Origin: Voacanga thouarsii
Lineage: Eukaryota; Streptophyta; Magnoliopsida; Gentianales; Apocynaceae
Assembly (NCBI GenBank): GCA_026120185.1
Contig: JANUWF010001193.1
Location: 248,001 to 312,000, forward strand
Length of the DNA: 64,000 nucleotides
Direction: 5' to 3'
The notes beneath the pieces are model-generated. The model did no database searches. It saw nothing but the letters and a program-made list of their open reading frames with translations, and was not told where the DNA came from. A program made the position numbers and the translations under genes. Positions 11,081 to 21,539 of the stretch are shown here, piece by piece (the first letter of the stretch is position 1; the number at the start of each line of letters is the position of its first letter).

Positions 11081-11455
11081 CTAAAAAAAGAAAATAATAA
11101 AATTAAAATTTACAAAAACTTCCACAAAAACAAGAGATTCAAGAGGTTGGCAGGTCGCGGGGATAAGCTTTCTAATGCAACGCCGTGTGTCACGCTGAGC
11201 ATAACTATTTAAACAGGTAAAATTTGCCAATAATTGAATACGTCTTCTTTGAAAGGGAATATTATAACCGTACGGCAGCATCAGCAAGCGATGGTGGAAT
11301 CCGACTCGGCCAATTTTGGCTGGAACACGATGGAACTTGTCGGCTACTGCTAGCTCTTTGGTCAGTGATTCACCTGGCGGCGCAGACGACGACTGACGGG
11401 TTGTGGCGGAATTAGTCTGGAGGTACACCCCATTTTCCGTGAACCATTTGACCAT
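11081..11455 (-). CDS. doubtful open frame of 124 residues, unrecognised
   Basis: This frame starts with ATG (MVKWFTENGVYLQ) and lies in DNA with higher GC than its surroundings. That is the only reason to list it. No family, domain or signal was recognised, and the C-terminus is a run of Phe and Ile that looks non-coding. It may be a decayed gene fragment or a chance frame. Confidence 0.15.
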   Translation of the reverse strand: MVKWFTENGVYLQTNSATTRQSSSAPPGESLTKELAVADKFHRVPAKIGRVGFHHRLLMLPYGYNIPFQRRRIQLLANFTCLNSYAQRDTRRCIRKLIPATCQPLESLVFVEVFVNFNFIIFFF

Positions 11456-12392
11456 GGGAGAAAAAGCCTATCTTAAATGATATACCTTTTTACAAAAGGT
11501 GATTATTTTATAAGAATAATGCCAGTTTAGAATAGACTTTGATTTTCAAGACTTTCCCTCCTGAAAATATGCTTTGTCTAACGTTCATTTCATGTTACAC
11601 AACCATATAATTGCTTGCTTTGAACTCAAAACAATGAAAGATCCAAGTAGAAATTGGAAAAGAGCTATCGGAGTAGCCATTGTGCAGCCATCTGATACAA
11701 ATGGGGCCTCCTTAGTTGAAGAGAGGAGAGGAGAGGTAGTAGCTGTACTGTAACACGGTGCAGATATGGCAGCCGCCTTAGTTGGGGAGAGGAACCAATC
11801 TGTAGAGGAGCAACATCAACTGCACTAAGTAAAGATACTGTAATCATGAGGAAGAAACTCTTGGTTACTTTCCTTGGATGATAGCTTCACACAAGAACCC
11901 AATATGCCAAGTCAGTCACCTTCTCAAGTAGAGCTGTCAAAATGAACTAGGAACCCAGAATTCATCCGAACTCACCCTGAACAATTAAACTTGGTAAGCA
12001 ACTTTGGGGCATACGGCGTTCTGATTATACCATCTTGGATTTAGTACATTTAGAGGCCAGGTTAACTTGTTAATTCATATTTTCTTTTGAAAAAAAGATT
12101 GAAAACATCAGATTAACTTATTTATTCATAATTTCTTTAAAAAAAAGATTGAAAACAATTTATTTCCATGCGCATCTTCCTATGTTCCAACCACAAGAAC
12201 AATGTAACCATCTTTTGGCAATGGCCCCGGACCTTTGTAAGGGAAAATATTCAGCAAGAACTTGGTATGATAGGGCAGGATAAGCCCTGGAGATTAGGTA
12301 TGCTATTCACTAAACTCTAATATTTAATGACTAGTACAACCTAACATGGTGCATTTGCTACTTTATAGCATCTTAACAGATTGAAGTTAGTT
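11456..12392. other. intergenic, no gene recognised
   Basis: Mixed-composition sequence with short purine-rich tracts. A near-duplicated block occurs at 12070-12095 and 12122-12150 (TTCTTT-A-run-GATTGAAAACA). No supported feature otherwise. Confidence 0.5.
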
Positions 12393-12706
12393 CTATGTTT
12401 GGTTGGAGTGAAATGTGAAAGGTAGAAAGGAGGGGAGGTAGAAAGATGTAAATAATATCATTTACATTGTTTGATTGGAGTGTAGCGTGGAAGGAAAGAA
12501 AATCAGAAATACCACTCTCCTTTCACATTAACATTTCTTTTCCTTTCTTTGGAAAAAGAAAATGATTCAAAATACTAGATAACATATTTGACCTCACTTT
12601 ACTTAAAAATTAAATAAAAGAGAAAATAAGGGATAGAAAGGTAAGGTATTAATAATTCTTTTTCTTCTCTCCTCACCTTCCCTCCCGTGCGCAAAACCAA
12701 ACATAG
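12393..12706. mobile_element. MITE with TATGTTTGGTT inverted ends, about 314 bp
   Basis: The left end CTATGTTTGGTTGG is matched by the right end AAAACCAAACATAG, an inverted repeat of about 12 bases. Subterminal purine-rich (left) and pyrimidine-rich (right) stretches extend the fold imperfectly. No clear target duplication was found, so the superfamily is left open. Confidence 0.6.
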
Positions 12707-12814
12707 TATAAAAGTTGTTTTGCAATTCCTTGGAACAATATATCACCAGCACGAGATATTTGGAAAAGGCGGAGACTGCATCCCATCTATTTGTGAAATG
12801 CTCATACTTAAGAA

Positions 12815-13971
12815 TAGAGGTGACAATCGTGTCGTGTCAATTTGGAATAATTATACACGACAAGTCAATTCGAACATGACACGATTAATAAACATATCGT
12901 GTTGTGTCAACTCGTTTATTTTCGTATTGTGTTCGTGTTATAAAACGGGTTGACATGGCATAATACGATTAGATATAAAAATTAAATACATAATTACTAA
13001 ACTCACTAACTCGAATACTTACTAAACCAATCAATCGGTCCACCTATTACACAAAAAAATTTAAAAAATCAAATCAAATCATATAAAATTAAAAAAAATA
13101 ATAATAAAATAACCCATAAAACCTTAAATAACTAATAAAATAACAAACCATCTAACTAAATAATTAAAAATCTTAATAAATTCATATGATTTAATTTTAA
13201 AAATTTAAACAAATGTAACTTTGCAATAAAATAAAATTGTTTAATAAATTATTTTCTCTAATTAAAAGTCGTTGTAATAATATTATTATCATAGATACTA
13301 AAAAATAATTAATTAAAAATGATTCATTTACCATATATCAAGCAAATAGCTACATTAACATAATTTATTTTCCTTAAGAGGTCTCATATAATTAAACAAA
13401 ATAGACACGCAAACAATTCAATTAATTTACATAACAAAATTTAATTCAATTAATTCAGGTAAAAATTTTAAATTATCTAATTTTCTATAGTAAAATTTGC
13501 AAGGTATTACAAAAAATATTAAACATAAGTATTAAAAAAAATTAAACGAGTTCATAAGTTGAAACTAGAGATGGCAATGGAGTCGGGCCGGGCCGGGGAT
13601 TAGAAATCCCAGCCCCGTCCCCGCCTATGCCCTGTATTCCCATCCTCGACCCGTCCCCGTTACGGGAAAAGGCGGGGATCCCCACCCCCAGCCCGCCGGG
13701 GACAAAACAATCCCCGATCCCGGCCGGGGGAAGTGGGGGCCCGTTTGGACTCAAAAATAATTATAAAGATTTTTAAAAAAAAAAATTTGCCTCCAATATA
13801 TTTTTATTCAAATTTTTTTAATCATATAGAAAACTTTTATAGTAATTTCTAATAATTCATATATTTATCATATCACTATATTAATAAGAGTAATATTTAT
13901 AATTTTTTTCTTTTTTATTTTTTTTCTTTTTTATTTTCTATTTTATTTTATATACATTTATAATCTACATT

Positions 13972-14013
<42 letters not shown>

Positions 14014-14250
14014 TGTAAAGCGGGTCGGGGGCAGAGATCATGCAATCCCCGTCCCCGACCCGTCTCCGGTTGGCGGGCCGAGGAATGAATCTCGTCCCCA
14101 CTTAAATCGGGGAATTTTCGACCCAACTGGACCGAACCGGATCCCCGATTTAAGCGGATAAATTGCCATCTCTAGTTGAAACGGATTAAAACGAGTTAAA
14201 CTCGTTTATAATCCAAACACATTTAAAGCTAAACGGGTCGACCTGTTTTG
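12815..14250. mobile_element. older hAT-like element, left end only, split by a nested insertion
   Basis: The left boundary reads TAGAGGTGACAATCGTGTCG, resembling plant hAT non-autonomous termini (TAGAGGTGGCAA type). Downstream is a typical run of short CGTGT/GACACG motifs and an AAACGGGTTGAC block. After the nested element, AAACGGGTCGACCTG appears at about 14232. The right terminus is degraded and not resolved, so the end is an estimate. Confidence 0.45.
13558..14182. mobile_element. nested hAT-type non-autonomous element with 8-bp target duplication
   Basis: The element spans 13566-14174. Its left end TAGAGATGGCAAT is the exact inverse of its right end ATTGCCATCTCTA. It is flanked by the 8-base direct repeat GTTGAAAC (13558-13565 and 14175-14182), the hAT signature. 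Both ends are very GC-rich and full of CCCCG/CGGGG motifs, while the centre is extremely AT-rich with a TA microsatellite at about 13976-14008. No transposase is present. Confidence 0.88.
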
Positions 14251-15874
14251 ATCCTAACTTGCGAAATTTTAACTCTAACATGCTATCATTAGCGTATCAT
14301 GTTTAATATTATCATCACTGCTCAAGAAGCTGATAGAGAGCTTGAATTTGCATCTCATGAGGTTGGACAGAGTAGGCTTGCTACCTAGCTGTTTGATAGA
14401 GGAGAGAAGCTCTAAAAAACGATTACTCTATATTGGTAATCATTACGCGCGCAATGGGAAAAAGATGATTTCTCAAGCAGCCTGTGCTTTGCTTTTGGAT
14501 CTTAATAGTTGGTTGACAGAAAAGAGTCCTAGACATCCGTCATTCTCAAAGTTCATATTGTATATTCTACCATGAGAAATGAAGATGTGGATATAGCACC
14601 TTTGGACTTGATCAGAAGACAAGATAAATCGAAACCAGATTCAGGAGGAGACAATGGATTTGGCAGAAGATGAGGGAAGTGCACGGAATTTAACCTATCT
14701 GTCTATATCTCATTGAAGTGATAGCTATGAAGCGAAATTAAAATGACAGTATGCGAAGCATCTAGAAGTGCTTAATTCAACTTATCTGTCTATATCTCCT
14801 TGCAGGGATACATGTGACGTGAAATTACGATGATATAGTATGTTAAGCATCTAGAAGTGCTTAATGTGGACAAGGTATCATAAATCAATTCGTCAGAGTA
14901 GTGTGATTCCAGCTTATTAGATAAGAATAATGAAGCCCTACAGAAACCTTGAATTGAACATGAAGAGTCCAACAAAATGACACCACGTTCAAGAATTAAA
15001 TCACAGGAGATGCTTCTTCCCAGGGCTGCTTACAAAATATACATCCATGTTCTATTTCCATCCTTAACAAGCTGGCAAGAACCATGAGTAATAGTCCTTG
15101 AGACTTGATCATAGATGACAATTTTCAATTATAAGAGAATCAAAAAGGGCATGAATGATACTTGCTCCATGTAGTTCAGAATACTTGTATTCAGAAATGA
15201 TCAATATTTCCACTCAACATCATGCGTACAGATCCCCTCCTAATAAGCCTTAACAGAAGAGATCTATTGTAAACATTTTATTGCTAACACTAAACTATAT
15301 GGATTTGTATCTGTAAACAATATGTTGGTTTGGTAAACAATTCAGGTTTTAGGCCTACTTATCAAATCTCAAACACATTAAAAAACATGGATAATGTGGC
15401 CCGATTACTCCTGTTATCCTTCAACAGGAGAGGTTCTTCTCCCCAAGAATCACACTTTTTTTCCTCTTCCTTTGAATTAGTTCATTTCTCTGTTATTTCC
15501 CACCTCCCCAATCTATTCTTGAATGGACATATGATGGATTCCAAAAAGAAAGATCATTTATTCCATCAAATAGTACATACAAGGAGACTCCAAGAGCCCC
15601 CCAGATATTTAGGTCTTAAAAAGCTTATGCAACTAAACTTCCGAGTAGAATCAATCTCTTGCTCCCCCTCCCTTCTTTTTCCCATACTGAGTATCCAGAA
15701 ACAATAACTACAAACAGGCAACCCTAACTTTCTCTTTCAGTCAAAGGAAAAACAGTGGTCATTAATTCATACAGCTTTACAGTTTTTTAATGCAAGCTTA
15801 ATAGCAGTGAACTTACCATAAAAGATCCTAGAGAAGACTCAAGAAATCAGTACGCGTAACAATGCATCAAAGTT
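14251..15874. repeat. intergenic, with an 87-bp tandem duplication at 14696-14870
   Basis: Two copies of a unit beginning TATCTGTCTATATCTC start at 14696 and 14783. Both end with the block AGCATCTAGAAGTGCTTAA. Apart from this duplication the stretch shows no gene. The part near 15874 should hold the 3' UTR of the minus-strand gene at 15875-16765. Confidence 0.6.
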
Positions 15875-16765
15875 TCAATCATCATAGGAGGCATGAGGTG
15901 AAGCAGTACACCCAGGATCAAAGGGATCTTCAGACCCACAGCAATGCCAGTATTCAAAAACTTTTCCTGAATCTGGGGTATTCATGGTACCCCCAGTGTA
16001 GACACCCTCAAATTTCCTCTTTGTTTCTCCTGCTCAAAAGCAACAGGAAATATAAATTGATATGTTCAACTATCACAGTTAGGATATGTACTGGCAAATT
16101 CTAATGCTTGAGTTCTAGGGACTACATTCTCGTTCTAGGACTAGAAAACTATCAAGGAAGTCTACCAAACAACTCCGAAGGCAAATTAAATGAAGTATTC
16201 AAACAAATCCAATGCTGTAACAAATTCATGCTTCCTTATCCACTGAATAGTATATCCAATTTGTTACAGAATTGCACAATGTGGATACTCTTCTAGCATT
16301 AAAAATATAAAATATTTTCTTCCAACATGCTTGATACTTAAAAAAGTAGTGAACTTGAGCTAATACTTATCCTCAAATTATGACCTATCAAAAAGAACCA
16401 CATCAACGGAAAGCACAAAACATTCTTTTCTCAACATCTCACATGCATACAGGAAGGGTCTAATGATGAATTAAGAGAGTACCGCCAAAATGAGCGGTGT
16501 GGTAACGGCAAGCGAGGGGATGATTCAGCAAAGGGTCGAACTGAGTCTTGCAATTTCTGCAGGTTCTAAGTCCGTTCTGGGTTCGTTTTTCTGAGCATTG
16601 AATAGAGAATTTCGTGGCACGAGGTTCCTCTAAATTTCGAATTCGATCCGACCTCAAACTTAGACGAATTTGAACCATAGTTCTGGGTTTCCCATGATTG
16701 GCAGAATCATATGTTCTAGAAAACAGAATGGATGAGGTGGGATGCCCTCCAATTTGGGTTGTCAT
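15875..16765 (-). CDS. plastid-type Cys/His-rich small plant protein (two exons)
   Basis: Exons are 16483-16765 and 15875-16029 on the minus strand, 438 nt for 145 residues. The donor reads GGCG|GTACTC and the acceptor GAGCAG|GAGAAAC. The junction restores FGGETKRKF without a frame break. The mature part has a likely metal-binding array: C69-x2-C72, H82, C86 and H89 in CRNCKTQFDPLLNHPLACRYH. Exon 2 adds W122-H123-C124-C125, C135 and H140 (YWHCCGSEDPFDPGC). Residues 1 to about 60 are Ser/Arg-rich with few acids, like a chloroplast transit peptide. From memory it matches an uncharacterised plant family with the same ending (SPHASYDD). The first ATG in frame is at 16765. The function is unknown. 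Confidence 0.85.
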
Positions 16766-17146
16766 TTCGCTGCTCAAAGAAGAAGCTTTCGAGCTGAAAA
16801 CCTTCTCAGGTAATGAACAGTGGTGAAGCAACACGACGGTTCTGTTCGTAGTTTTCTGTAAAAGCGCCCCCACTTAGCTTAAAAGCGTTGTAGAAGGAAC
16901 AAAAAAGCGTTGCAGAAGTAACAAAAAGCGTTGCTTCAGAGCTTCATCCTCATGTGCGCAGAAAGACAAGAATGCCCTCTTCCTTCCCAACGTTGTTCCA
17001 ATCATTGTATTCGTTTGCAGATGCAAAACGCCTCCTTAGGATCTTTGAAGATCGAATTCCAATAGCATCTGCGCTTGGATTTTTTCTTTTTTTTTTTAAG
17101 TTGTAATTTGTTGAAGTACTAGAAACTCAAGAACAAGGTAAAAAGG
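16766..17146. promoter_or_regulatory. short shared promoter between divergent genes
   Basis: Only 381 bases separate the ATG of the minus-strand Cys/His gene from the ATG of EAF. Both leaders and both core promoters must fit here. An AAAAGCGTTG(T/C)AGAAG motif is repeated at about 16881-16896 and 16904-16919, with a third partial copy near 16925. No TATA box is evident for either direction, as is common for housekeeping promoters. Confidence 0.6.
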
Positions 17147-20100
17147 ATGGCGAACATCAACAACAAAAACGAGCCCAGCACGGCTCCACAGCCCGATCGT
17201 TGGTATAATTTAACCCTAGGCTCCTCCTTCAAAGACCACCATCCTTCCTCCAAGTTCTGCACTTTACGCTGTAAGCCCGGCAATTCTGTCGTCTCTTTCT
17301 TCCTCTGTTGTTCATTCATTTATCTGGGATGTCTATATAATGATTGTTTGGCTTTTGGGTTTTTGTTTTAAGATGAATTTAAACCGGCATCAATTGATAA
17401 GAATCAGCCGGGAACATTACAGAAGAGCAAGGATAATAAGGTTACGGTTGAATTTCACAACAACCAACCAGGGAAACCCAAGACTACATTTGAAGGGATC
17501 AGCGAGGATTACAAGGAAAATGATGCTGTTCTGTTTTTCGATGGTGAGTCGTTCCGGCTTGAGCGGCTCCACCGGGCTGTTAAGCGGCTGAAGCATTTGC
17601 GGCTGCCTGGGGAGTCTGCTTCTGCTGCCGTGGCTGTCGCTGCTTCATCTGCTTCTGCTGGACCAGCTCCGGAGTCTGGTTCGCCACCTGCTGGAGGAAA
17701 GGGGAACAAGTTTCAGTCTTTCAATAAAAATCCAATTCCAGCTGTTCCAGTAAGTTTTTATTTTTGTTCTTGTTCTGGTTTTGAAGTTTTAGTTAAATTG
17801 CTAGATTATGCCAATGCTTTGTTGATTATACTTCAGGTTTTTATCTGATCAAACTCATACATTATTAAAAGGGCTGAATCCTCTGTAGTTTTCATATCAT
17901 CTCAATTAACTTATACTGTCTTTTCTTGGTCAATTATGCAAGAATGACTTTGATCTTGATTTCATTTTTAGTTTACAGGAGGACTGCTGACCATTTGCTT
18001 GTTATCCTTACCCAATCCTGCACCCATATCGCACTTGCACATTCTTCAATCTTGAACTTCTTTAATCCATACAAAGTAGAATTTTGCTTTATTTCTGCTC
18101 TTTATCATTTGATTGAACAATTTTTTGGGGACTTGTCAATTTTTAGTTCTCAATTTTTGAAGTCTAAATTGAAGAACTTCTATGCGTCCATGCAAGATAA
18201 AGTAGGATGTTGAAGTTTGTCAGACACGTGTATTTAAATTCTTTGTCTAGTGGTGGTAGTAGGTTCACTAATATGCATATCACTCATGTCTCGCAAGCAA
18301 TGCCTTGTTTTTGTTTTGTTCTTTTTTCCCTCTGTTGTCTTTAATTCCATTTGTTCTTCCTGGATCATGCATGACCTGTGAAGCATGTATTTCTCCTTGC
18401 ACTGCCTTTCAGGTAAAAAGGGGAATTGATAGGTGTAATTGAATAGAGTTGAGTTTTTTTCTAGAATGCTACCCTAATGCTAAGACTTTCATGTAACTCT
18501 TGATCAGGTTGAGGTGGAAAGGATTGAAATTGGAGACTTCAAAAGCTCTGGTATGTTTTTTCTTACACAACCAGTAATATTTTGCAGTCTGCAATTTTCT
18601 GTTTTATATGAATTATTTGCCCTGCTCCATATTTCCAAATTCTGATTAATATTGGCATTATCAGTCAGTTGAGAAATCAACTAGAGGTTGAAAATAATAA
18701 AGCATAGTTACAGGACTTTAAGAAGGAAAAATCTGAACTGAAAGGAAAGATCTGATTGTCGAATATATTTCCTACCTACTATCATTTGGGTGGACTGGGT
18801 AAATTGTTTACTGCTTAGTTGCCCCATAAAGCATTGATCAAATGTTGTCACTAAGAAGCAAAAGATGGACACATGGCACCAACAGGACAGCAGAAGCCAG
18901 CCCAAACTGGATCTGTAAAATCCTTTTTTAGCCTAGCACAAACAAAGCCCACCCCTTGGTTTTTTTTCCCAGGACACTCACTGGCCTCATAACTGCAATC
19001 AATGATGCAGCAATCATTAATTATTCCTGGATGAAAGATGTTGATAGGATAAGATACGGCCACACTGACATGGCATTTCTTAAAACTTTTGTGGATGACA
19101 CATTAGGGAGCAATTAAATGTATATCTGTAAATAGATATAGGTGGTAGATGGAGAAGAAATTGGTTGCAGTACGAAGAAAATCCAAATACCCCTGTGGAG
19201 ATTTCCAAACCTTGAAATACAATGAGTAACATCACCTTCACAAAAGCAAAATGCAAAATCAAAATTACTTTAGCTATTTCCATGCATGTCTTGCCTTCCT
19301 TATTATGATGTGGAAGTGTTATAAGTAAGTGCTACGTGACACTATTTAAAGGTAAAGACATATTGGAAGAGTTTTACAGGTCACAAAAAGTTATTGAGTA
19401 GTGGACAGGTAACAAACCATTTAAAACTTCGTTGGAGGTTTGGACTGTTGTACTGATATCTCTGAGGTTGTTTGTAACTATTTATGATTCATAATCTTAT
19501 ATGCTTATATTCATGAAATTTCTTGATATTTTGGTAAGAAGTCCTTCTGATGAAACATGCAGTGAATGTGTGCCCAGAGTGACCAAATAAACAGAAAAAT
19601 GAAAACGAAATCCTCTTTGCATGTCCAAGGAATTTGACCCATGTGAGAATGTGTGAATATCAGGAGAATGTCTACAACGGCCTTAATTGTTTGTGCAACA
19701 TAGGTAGTGCCACATGGTTCTCATGGAGAAAAATAGTCCGAGGACATCATTGCAGTCTACTTAAGTTAGCAAATACACTTTTGATGTTTCCATTGGCTAC
19801 CCACATGGAAGTTACTTCTCTTAAATATTTTGGTAATTGCAACGGGATCATACAATGTATGATAATTGGACTCTTGTGTCACTTCTTCCTCTTTGAAGTG
19901 TTTTGTCTGTGGCTGTTGTAACATGCCTATGGTCTGCTACATGGTGCTTTTTCAAATTCCCTTTTCCTTGGCTTGTTTTGTGTTGTTGGTTGTTCTGGGT
20001 TTTTGTGTGTGTGTGTTGGGGTGGGGGGGGGGGGGGGGTGCTGCTTTTGTTTAAGCGGAGAATGTCTTAATTGTTCATCCTGTCCTGTCCTGCTTGTGGG

Positions 20101-20611
20101 TTGTTTTCAGTGCATCACTCTCTTGTGTAATCTCCTGACTCTTACCTCAGGCCCAGATGCAAAACCCAGAAATGAGAAGCCTGTTGACCATCCATCTGCA
20201 CAGGAAAACGCACCTAATGCTTCTCCAGACAAGATGGATGATTTAGAGGAACAGTTGGATATCTTGAATGATGATGATGATGATTATGGTGGAGAAACTA
20301 ATGGGGGAAATACTGATGTGAAAGAATTTGATACTGGAATTGATATCAATGTACCACACCAAAATGATACAGATGATGAGATAGCTGATGTGGATGCTAG
20401 TGATGATGAGGCAGATAAGGGTCGCAATGCTGCAGAAGCACTTAGAGCACAGGTGGATGCAGAGGAAAGAGACCAGCAAACATCAAGCTCTAGCGGTAGC
20501 AGCGGGAGCGAGAGCAGCGGGAGTGGAAGTGGTAGCGGTAGCGGAAGCGGGAGTGGGAGCAGCAGCAGCGATAGTGAAAGTAGTGATGGTGACTCAGTCA
20601 ACTCTATCTGA
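17147..20611 (+). CDS. EAF (ELL-associated factor)-like RNA polymerase II elongation factor
   Basis: Four exons: 17147-17270, 17373-17749, 18508-18550 and 20151-20611 (1005 nt, 334 residues). All have GT-AG borders and consistent phases. The N-terminal half is the EAF domain: RWYNLTLGSSF, YEFKPASIDK after the first junction, VTVEFHNNQPGKPKTTFEG, NDAVLFFDGESFRLERLHRAVKRLKHLR. The C-terminal half is an acidic tail (ILNDDDDDYGG, TDDEIADVDASDDEADKG) ending in a long Ser/Gly repeat and SDGDSVNSI. Known EAF proteins bind ELL and stimulate elongation in the nucleus. The acidic, Ser-rich tail parallels the transactivation region of animal EAF. A small 43-nt exon and a 1.6-kb third intron are notable. 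Confidence 0.9.
20013..20039. repeat. poly-G tract in EAF intron 3
   Basis: A GT-rich stretch runs into 16 consecutive G (20023-20038). It is intronic. Runs like this are also common sites of sequencing or assembly length error. Confidence 0.9.
20485..20590 (+). repeat. Ser/Gly hexamer repeat in EAF coding sequence
   Basis: Imperfect AGCGGT/AGCGGG/AGTGGA hexamers encode SSGSSGSESSGSGSGSGSGS and related runs. The unit size of 6 keeps the frame, so length polymorphism here would be tolerated. Confidence 0.9.
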
Positions 20612-21539
20612 TAGGCTCAGTTGGAGGCTCTTAAGTGAACACTGCTTGCCAAGAGTTGCAGCAAACTTAACAGCTATTGCCACCTTCATTGAAATGAAGT
20701 TGTAAACTGAAAGAAAGGTAAAAGAATAGAACTGCTGTGCGTGCGCAATGTCCAATCCACTCTATGAGGGTAGTCGTTGGAAAGCATTTCACCCATCTGG
20801 ATTTTGGTAGCCTGGGTTATTCAAATTTTGTATACCTTATTTAATTTTCTTTCCCATGTCTTCTCACTCTGTGTCACCTAATTTTGGGGTAATGATAAGT
20901 TCATACTACTGGGTTGAATACTATTGACATTTTCACCAGGGCATTGGAGAACCAGAGTACTATCATATAATTCTATTTAGTTTGACAGGCCGGTAGAAAT
21001 GATGTTGCACTGTCGACTGGAGGCAACGCAGTGTTAGATACTCAACCAAAATCTGGAGCGCATAATGTAAGTGAAACCACGATACAGTGGAACATTCACA
21101 ATCAGATCATTGAGTCCTGGAGAAGAATTCTTTGTTCTGATAAGGCCCGTATTTGCCAAAGGAATTCTTTTGGGCTGGTAAATTTTTTCATCAGATCACT
21201 AAAAAAATGTCTCATTTGGAAGCATCTCTTTCCATAACTGATCGCCGAGGGAAAGCAGTACGTAGAACTACCTTGTCATTTCTAACAATGGAAGGAAAAT
21301 AGTTCTACCCTGTATATATTCTTCGGTAAAAGTTCCAGAATCTACAACATTCTATTTTCCAATTGCAAATTTGCAACGTCTAAACACCTTTATGATCACT
21401 CCGTTCCAGAATCTACAACATTCTATTTTCCAATTGCAAATTTGCAACGTCTAAACACCTTTATGATCACTCCACTCCGTAAAGCAAATCTGCTCGATGT
21501 TAATTGTTGTGGAATGCAAAACGCATTTCTGATCAATGC
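20612..21539. repeat. convergent 3' region of EAF and CLPP3, with a perfect 71-bp tandem duplication
   Basis: This space holds the 3' UTRs of the two facing genes. Bases 21332-21402 and 21403-21473 are identical 71-bp copies, starting GTTCCAGAATCTACAACATT and ending TTTATGATCACTCC. No other feature was recognised. Confidence 0.85.

Noticed and set aside
13542..13754. Gly/Pro-rich 70-residue minus-strand frame
   Set aside because: It is the GC-rich left end of the hAT-type element read as protein.
16460..16873. Longer version of the Cys/His protein starting upstream at 16873
   Set aside because: The start codon there would be GTG. The first ATG is at 16765, and the 3' part past 16483 is intron.
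20013..20039. Poly-G run as a functional G-quadruplex
   Set aside because: It is intronic and a single homopolymer, and could equally be a sequencing-length artefact. The sequence offers no support for a role.
20243..20601. Two minus-strand open frames opposite EAF exon 4
   Set aside because: They are Leu/Ser/Pro and Ile-rich mirror images of the EAF acidic and Ser-rich coding repeats.
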